This document shows positions 60,163-64,000 of a DNA stretch of 64,000 bases, piece by piece. The first letter of the stretch is position 1. Each line of letters opens with the position of its first letter. The notes beneath the pieces are model-generated. The model was not told the origin of the DNA, made no database searches, and was given only the letters and a program-made list of their open reading frames with translations. The position numbers and the translations under genes were made by a program. The DNA comes from Spirilliplanes yamanashiensis (lineage in GTDB: Bacteria > Actinomycetota > Actinomycetes > Mycobacteriales > Micromonosporaceae): the NCBI RefSeq assembly GCF_016863475.1, contig NZ_BOOY01000001.1, positions 62,001 to 126,000 of the forward strand. The letters run 5' to 3'.

Positions 60163-60800
60163 TGCTGGGCTCGGTGCCGGGCTGGCCGGTCGTCCTGGCC
60201 GAGGGCCCGGTGGTGCTGCGGCCGTACAAGCGTTCCGACGCCGCCGCCTGGTCCGAGGTCCGCTGCGTCAACGAGCCGTGGCTGGCGCCGTGGGAGTCCG
60301 CGCCGCCCGGGCCGTGGCGCGAGCTGAACTCGCCGCGCGCCTTCTCCTACGTGTACCGGGACATGCGCAGCTCCGCCCGGCGCGGCGAGAGCATGCCGTT
60401 CGCGGTGTGCCTGCGCGGCGACAACGGCGACCGGCTCGTCGGCCACCTCAACCTCGGCAACATCGTGCGGCGGGCGTTCAGCAGCGCGTACGTCGGCTAC
60501 TGGGTCGACTCGCGGGTCGCCGGGCGCGGCGTCATCCCGACCGCGCTGGCGCTCGCCGTCGACCACGCGTTCGGCCCGGCCGGCCTGCACCGCGTCGAGA
60601 TCAACATCCGGCCCGAGAACGGTCCCAGCCGCCGCGTCGTCGAGAAACTGGGCTTCCGCGAGGAGGCCTACCACCCGCGGTACATGCACATCGACGGAAC
60701 GTGGCGCGACCACATCGGCTACGCGATGACGAGCGAGGAGGTCGCCGCCGAGGGGGGCCTGCTGGCCCGGTGGCGGCGGGTCCGTACCACGACTCCATGA
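60159..60800 (+). CDS. rimJ: RimJ-type GNAT N-acetyltransferase
   Basis: Encodes 213 residues, overlapping Glp by 4 bases (ATGATG). It is a GNAT fold of the RimJ/RimL type: VVLRPYKRSDAAAWSEVR, LVGHLNLGNIVRRAFSSAYVGYWVD, the acetyl-CoA region RVAGRGVIPTALALAVDHAFG and IRPENGPSRRVVEKLGFREE. It probably acetylates a protein N-terminus (RimJ acts on ribosomal protein S5); the target here is unproven. Confidence 0.9.
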   Translation: MMLGSVPGWPVVLAEGPVVLRPYKRSDAAAWSEVRCVNEPWLAPWESAPPGPWRELNSPRAFSYVYRDMRSSARRGESMPFAVCLRGDNGDRLVGHLNLGNIVRRAFSSAYVGYWVDSRVAGRGVIPTALALAVDHAFGPAGLHRVEINIRPENGPSRRVVEKLGFREEAYHPRYMHIDGTWRDHIGYAMTSEEVAAEGGLLARWRRVRTTTP

Positions 60801-61007
60801 TCGTCCGTACGCGTCGAATTCGGCGCGTTGCGAGAATTTCCGCAGGCCCGCCCGTATCTTCACATTCATTGGGACTTGCTGCGTGCGCGCCGGAGGGCGG
60901 TGGCATCAGGCTTCCGTGACGGGTACGGCGTGCGATGCGGGGGGCATCGCGGCCGTTGCCATCCCGTCCGGCGGGCGCGCGCGACACGGCTGACGGGAGG
61001 GGTGAGG

Positions 61008-61775
61008 GTGCCGACCTCGGTGCTCCTCGCCGTCCTCGCCGCGGCCGGGCTGCTCGCCCTCGCACCGGCTCTGGTCCGCCGGTACGACGCCACCGAGCGC
61101 CTGGTCGCGGAGCGGGCGCAGTCGACGGCTCGGGTGCTTTCGCGCCGCCGTCGGCGCCGCACCGTGCCCGGACACCGACCGATCAACACCGGACGCCGCG
61201 TCGTGGTTACGCTGCGCCCCGAAATTCCGGTGTCCGGCGCGCCCGTCTCCGCGATCCCCGTCTCCGGCGCCCCCGTCTCCGCCATCCCGTCGCCGCGCCG
61301 CCCGCTGCGCGTGGTGCCCCGCGGCGCCCGCAAGCGCCCGTCCCCGCGCCGCCGCCACACCCCGGCGATCGTCCGCCGTCGCCGCGTCCTCATGGCGCTG
61401 CTGCTGCTCAACATCGTCGAGCTGATCGGCGTCGCCGTCGTCGGCCCCGGCTTCTGGATCAGCTTCTCCGTCACCGGCGCCCTGCTCGGGGCGTACCTGG
61501 TGCACCTGCGCAACCGGGCCCTCGCCGACGCCCGCCGCCGCCGCGAGCAGGCCCGCGAGGCCGCCTGGCTCGCCGCCCGGCAGGCCGAGGTCCGCCGGGA
61601 ACAGGCCCGCCGCGCCGCCGCTCGCCGCGAATCGCAGCGCCGCCTCGCCGCCCAGCGCGAGGCGGTCCGCCGCGCCGCCATGGGCCTCGACGAGACGGGC
61701 ACGGCCGGCACGGTGTCGTACCGGGGGCTGCGCGGCCGCGCGTACGAGGCCGGCGGCCGCGCCAACCTCGCCTGA
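61008..61775 (+). CDS. sepX: Divisome membrane protein SepX/GlpR
   Basis: The product is 255 residues from GTG 61008, with GGAGG seven bases upstream. GTG 61002 is an alternative. It has an N-terminal helix (VPTSVLLAVLAAAGLLALAPALV), an arginine-rich cytoplasmic region, two helices near residues 125-165 (LMALLLLNIVELIGVAVVG, ISFSVTGALLGAYLVHL) and a positively charged coiled coil. In Streptomyces SepX is needed for stable septation, and its Corynebacterium counterpart GlpR is the membrane receptor of Glp. A short internal repeat (PVSGAPVSAIPVSGAPVSAI) lies in the Arg-rich part. Confidence 0.85.
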   Translation: MPTSVLLAVLAAAGLLALAPALVRRYDATERLVAERAQSTARVLSRRRRRRTVPGHRPINTGRRVVVTLRPEIPVSGAPVSAIPVSGAPVSAIPSPRRPLRVVPRGARKRPSPRRRHTPAIVRRRRVLMALLLLNIVELIGVAVVGPGFWISFSVTGALLGAYLVHLRNRALADARRRREQAREAAWLAARQAEVRREQARRAAARRESQRRLAAQREAVRRAAMGLDETGTAGTVSYRGLRGRAYEAGGRANLA

Positions 61776-61855
61776 CCGGCCCGGCGGGGTGGTTCGCGGG
61801 CCGGGCGCGCCGCCTGCTAGCCTTGTCCCGCTGGCCCGGCGTGAGTCGGGTCCGC

Positions 61856-61932
61856 GGGGCTGTGGCGCAGACTGGTAGCGCACCTCGTTCGCATCGAGGG
61901 GGTCAGGGGTTCAAATCCCCTCAGCTCCACCA
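61856..61932 (+). tRNA. tRNA-Ala with anticodon CGC
   Basis: Cloverleaf of 77 bases with encoded CCA. The acceptor GGGGCTG (61856-61862) pairs with CAGCTCC (61922-61928), with one G-U. The D arm is GCGC/GCGC. The anticodon stem CCTCG/CGAGG (61883-61887) surrounds loop TTCGCAT with anticodon CGC at 61890-61892, reading the GCG alanine codon. The T arm is AGGGG/CCCCT with TTCAAAT. Confidence 0.97.
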
Positions 61933-61949
61933 CCGGAAACAGCACGTCG

Positions 61950-61980
61950 AAGGCCCAGCCGCGCAGCGCGGCCGGGCCTT
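61950..61980 (+). terminator. Terminator of tRNA-Ala
   Basis: Stem aaggccc...gggcctt with inner gccgc/gcggc (61950-61980) and one A/C mismatch. It is followed by Ts, 17 bases after the tRNA. Confidence 0.85.
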
Positions 61981-62052
61981 TCCTCATTCCCGCACCGGGC
62001 GGCAGCAGCCGGGCGCCGTCGTCCGGGTTCGCCGAACTGCGACACTGGCCCC

Positions 62053-62466
62053 GTGTCCGAGGTCGACGATTTCCTGGCCGACATCCTGCCGCGGCTGCGC
62101 GCCGCCGAGATCGCGCTGCACGAGGGCGACGCCGCGCCGCGCGCCGCCCTGTGGTCGCACGCCGACCCGGTGACGCTGTTCGGCGCCGAGGTCAACCGCT
62201 CCGGCTGGGCCGAGCTGGGGCCCGCCTTCGCGTGGGTCGCGAGCCGGTTCACCGGGTGCCGGTCGCTGGAGTACGAGATCGTCGCCGCCGGGGCGAGCGG
62301 CGACCTCGCCTACCTGGCCACCATCGAACGCATCACCGCCACCGCCCGCGGCGAGCAGGTGTCGTACGCGCTGCGGGCCACGACGGTGTTCCGGCGCGAG
62401 GACGGGGTGTGGCGCGCCGTGCACCGCCACGGCGACCCGTTCCGGGAGCCGGCGCCGGACGCGTGA
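62053..62466 (+). CDS. NTF2-like/SnoaL-fold protein
   Basis: Encodes 137 residues from GTG 62053. It has an alpha-beta cone of DUF4440/SnoaL type: IALHEGDAAPRAALWSHADPVTLFGAE, LEYEIVAAGASGDLAYLATIERI, ATTVFRREDGVWRAVHRHGD. These are small ligand-binding or isomerase proteins; function unknown. Confidence 0.85.
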   Translation: MSEVDDFLADILPRLRAAEIALHEGDAAPRAALWSHADPVTLFGAEVNRSGWAELGPAFAWVASRFTGCRSLEYEIVAAGASGDLAYLATIERITATARGEQVSYALRATTVFRREDGVWRAVHRHGDPFREPAPDA

Positions 62467-62518
62467 CCGCGCCGCGCCATCCGGGCGCCGCCGCGTCCCG
62501 GGCCGTAGGTTGAGGGGC

Positions 62519-63847
62519 GTGACCCCGACAATCCCGGGCCCCGGCTGGGTCGAGCACGTCATCTGGTGGCACGCGTACCCGCTGGGGTTCGTCGGCGCGG
62601 AGCGCGCCGGAGGCGGTCCCGTCCGGCACCGGCTGCCGCAGCTCACCGCGTGGCTGGACCACCTGCTGGCGCTCGGCGCCAACGGGCTGGCGCTCGGGCC
62701 GGTGTTCGCGTCCGAGACGCACGGCTACGACACCGTCGACCACTACCGGATCGACCCGCGGCTCGGCGACGACGCCGACATGGACGCGCTGCTGGCCGCG
62801 GCGTCCGCCAAGGGGGTGCGGGTGCTGTTCGACGGGGTGTTCAACCATGTCGGGCGCGGGCATCCCGCGTTCCAGGCGGTGCTGGCCGAGGGGCCGGGCG
62901 CGGCGACCGCGTCGTGGTTCCGGCTGCGCGAGTGGGGGCCCGGTGGCGAGCCCGACTACGACGACTTCGAGGGCCACCACCATCTCGTCGCCCTCAACCA
63001 CGCCGAGCCCGCCGTCGTCGACCTCGTCGCCGACGTCATGAACCACTGGCTGGACCGCGGCGTCGACGGGTGGCGGCTGGACGCCGCGTACGCGGTGCCG
63101 TCCGGGTTCTGGGCGCAGGTGGCCGACCGGGTGCGGGCGCGGCACCCGGAGGCGTACCTGATGGGTGAGGTCATCCAGGGCGACTACGCCGCACTCGTGG
63201 CGGACGGGCGGCTCGACGCGGTCACCCAGTACGAGCTGTGGAAGGCGGTGTGGAGCAGCCTCAACGACCGCAACTTCCACGAGCTGGCGCACGCGCTGCG
63301 CCGGCACGACGGCTTCCTCGACACGTTCGTGCCGTACACGTTCCTCGGCAACCACGACACCACCCGCATCGCCAGCCGCCTCGACGACCCCGCCCACCTG
63401 GAGCACGCCCTGGTGGTGCTGGCCACCGTCGGCGGCACCCCGTCGGTGTACGCCGGCGACGAGCACGCGTTCCGCGGCGTCAAGCGGGACCGGGAGGGCG
63501 GCGACGACGAGGTGCGGCCGCCGTTCCCGGCGACGCCCGCGGAGCTGTCGGAGCTGGGGCTGCCCACGTTCCACCGGCACCAGGAGCTGTTGGGGCTGCG
63601 GCGGCGGCACCCGTGGCTGCACGCGGCCCGCACCGAACCGCTGGAGGTGACCAACGAGCACCTCAGCTACGCCAGCAGCGCGGGTGGTGAGCGCCTCGTG
63701 GTCGCGCTGTCCACCGGGGACGCGCCGGTACGGCTGACGGCGCCCGGGGTGTCGGAGGTGCTGGCGGGCGACGGCAGCGTCGACCGGCCGGGCGCCGCGG
63801 ACGCCGGGGTGCGGCTCCCGCAGGGCGGCTGGGCCGTCCTGCGCTGA
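62519..63847 (+). CDS. GH13 alpha-amylase-family glycosidase
   Basis: Encodes 442 residues from GTG 62519. All four GH13 regions are present: I DGVFNHVG, II GWRLDAAYA (nucleophile Asp), III LMGEVIQGD (acid/base Glu), IV TFLGNHDTTRI. It has no signal peptide, so it is cytoplasmic. It is shorter than many GH13 enzymes and similar to the cyclodextrinase/maltodextrin glucosidase type. It should cleave internal alpha-glucan or maltooligosaccharide. Confidence 0.9.
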   Translation: MTPTIPGPGWVEHVIWWHAYPLGFVGAERAGGGPVRHRLPQLTAWLDHLLALGANGLALGPVFASETHGYDTVDHYRIDPRLGDDADMDALLAAASAKGVRVLFDGVFNHVGRGHPAFQAVLAEGPGAATASWFRLREWGPGGEPDYDDFEGHHHLVALNHAEPAVVDLVADVMNHWLDRGVDGWRLDAAYAVPSGFWAQVADRVRARHPEAYLMGEVIQGDYAALVADGRLDAVTQYELWKAVWSSLNDRNFHELAHALRRHDGFLDTFVPYTFLGNHDTTRIASRLDDPAHLEHALVVLATVGGTPSVYAGDEHAFRGVKRDREGGDDEVRPPFPATPAELSELGLPTFHRHQELLGLRRRHPWLHAARTEPLEVTNEHLSYASSAGGERLVVALSTGDAPVRLTAPGVSEVLAGDGSVDRPGAADAGVRLPQGGWAVLR

Positions 63848-63854
63848 GCTGCGG

Positions 63855-64000
63855 TCAGGCGGCCGGCGCCGGGGCCGGTGCGGCGGCCTCGCGCGGGCGC
63901 AGCAGGCCCGCGCCCGCCGTCATCACCGCGACCAGGCCCAGGACCACCGCGAACGACACCGTCAGCGACGACACGTGGGCGATGCCGCCGATGACGCCCG
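63855..64000 (-). CDS. C-terminus of an MFS transporter, partial
   Basis: The frame is open from the window edge to the stop at 63855. It encodes GGIAHVSSLTVSFAVVLGLV and a final Pro/Ala tail, typical of the last membrane helix and C-terminus of a 12-helix major facilitator transporter. The rest lies to the right. Substrate unknown. Confidence 0.75.
   Translation of the reverse strand, partial: GVIGGIAHVSSLTVSFAVVLGLVAVMTAGAGLLRPREAAAPAPAPAA

Overview
The window is about 64 kb of very GC-rich DNA (third codon positions almost all G/C, many GTG starts). Gene content points to an actinobacterium, most likely Micromonosporaceae: DivIVA-domain protein, DUF3117, DUF6758, TatB, the 2-oxoacid:ferredoxin oxidoreductase KorAB, HelR, an Rv2578c-type radical SAM protein, and a GalU-Glp-RimJ-SepX/GlpR block. 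It reads as ordinary chromosome. I saw no phage, insertion sequence, rRNA operon or CRISPR array. The only RNA gene I found is tRNA-Ala(CGC) at 61856-61932.

Layout. 1-6.2 kb: end of a sortase-anchored surface protein, a secreted ExeM-like nuclease, a tandem GNAT protein, a membrane-anchored lytic transglycosylase and a small FmdB zinc ribbon. 6.2-12.1 kb: a tandem-repeat spacer, an adenylate cyclase/STAND ATPase fused to TPRs and overlapping tail to tail with a secreted phospholipase A2, a K+ channel, and a divergent cupin/TetR pair sharing a palindromic operator. 12.1-20 kb: korAB, an orphan nuoA, a dihydropteroate synthase, a DivIVA-domain protein and repair glycosylase Tag. 20-38 kb: a trypsin, an enoyl-CoA hydratase/PaaX pair, leucyl aminopeptidase, HtrA, TatB, Mrp, an MgtE-N/CBS protein, PhzF, a DMT exporter, a HAD phosphatase, SDR and two DUF4190 proteins. 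38-43.7 kb: a stress-linked divergent region. On one side is a radical SAM gene whose iron-sulfur motif is interrupted by an intein, with a perfect LexA box 9 bp from its start. On the other is helR (an RNA-polymerase-recycling ATPase) behind a rifamycin-associated element. 43.7-44.7 kb is nearly gene-free. 44.7-56 kb: TrmH methyltransferase, PH-domain and PHP proteins, MarC, a RecB-type nuclease, Fur, an MpaB-like oxygenase, a CpaB-like protein, a second FmdB and 5-formyl-THF cyclo-ligase. 55-62 kb: a HAMP-GAF-GGDEF diguanylate cyclase, then galU-glp-rimJ-sepX, where Glp and SepX/GlpR form a known division pair. 62-64 kb: tRNA-Ala, an NTF2-like protein, a GH13 amylase and the end of an MFS transporter.

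The most rewarding points are the 38.6-43.2 kb divergent region (intein, SOS box and RAE), the symmetric operators of the cupin/TetR and PaaX units, and a recurring pattern in which the ends of genes, including their stop codons, are tandemly duplicated (nuoA, phzF, the EamA gene, possibly the RecB-type gene). Most families here are known. The novelty lies in their arrangement and in the degeneration of the intein endonuclease.
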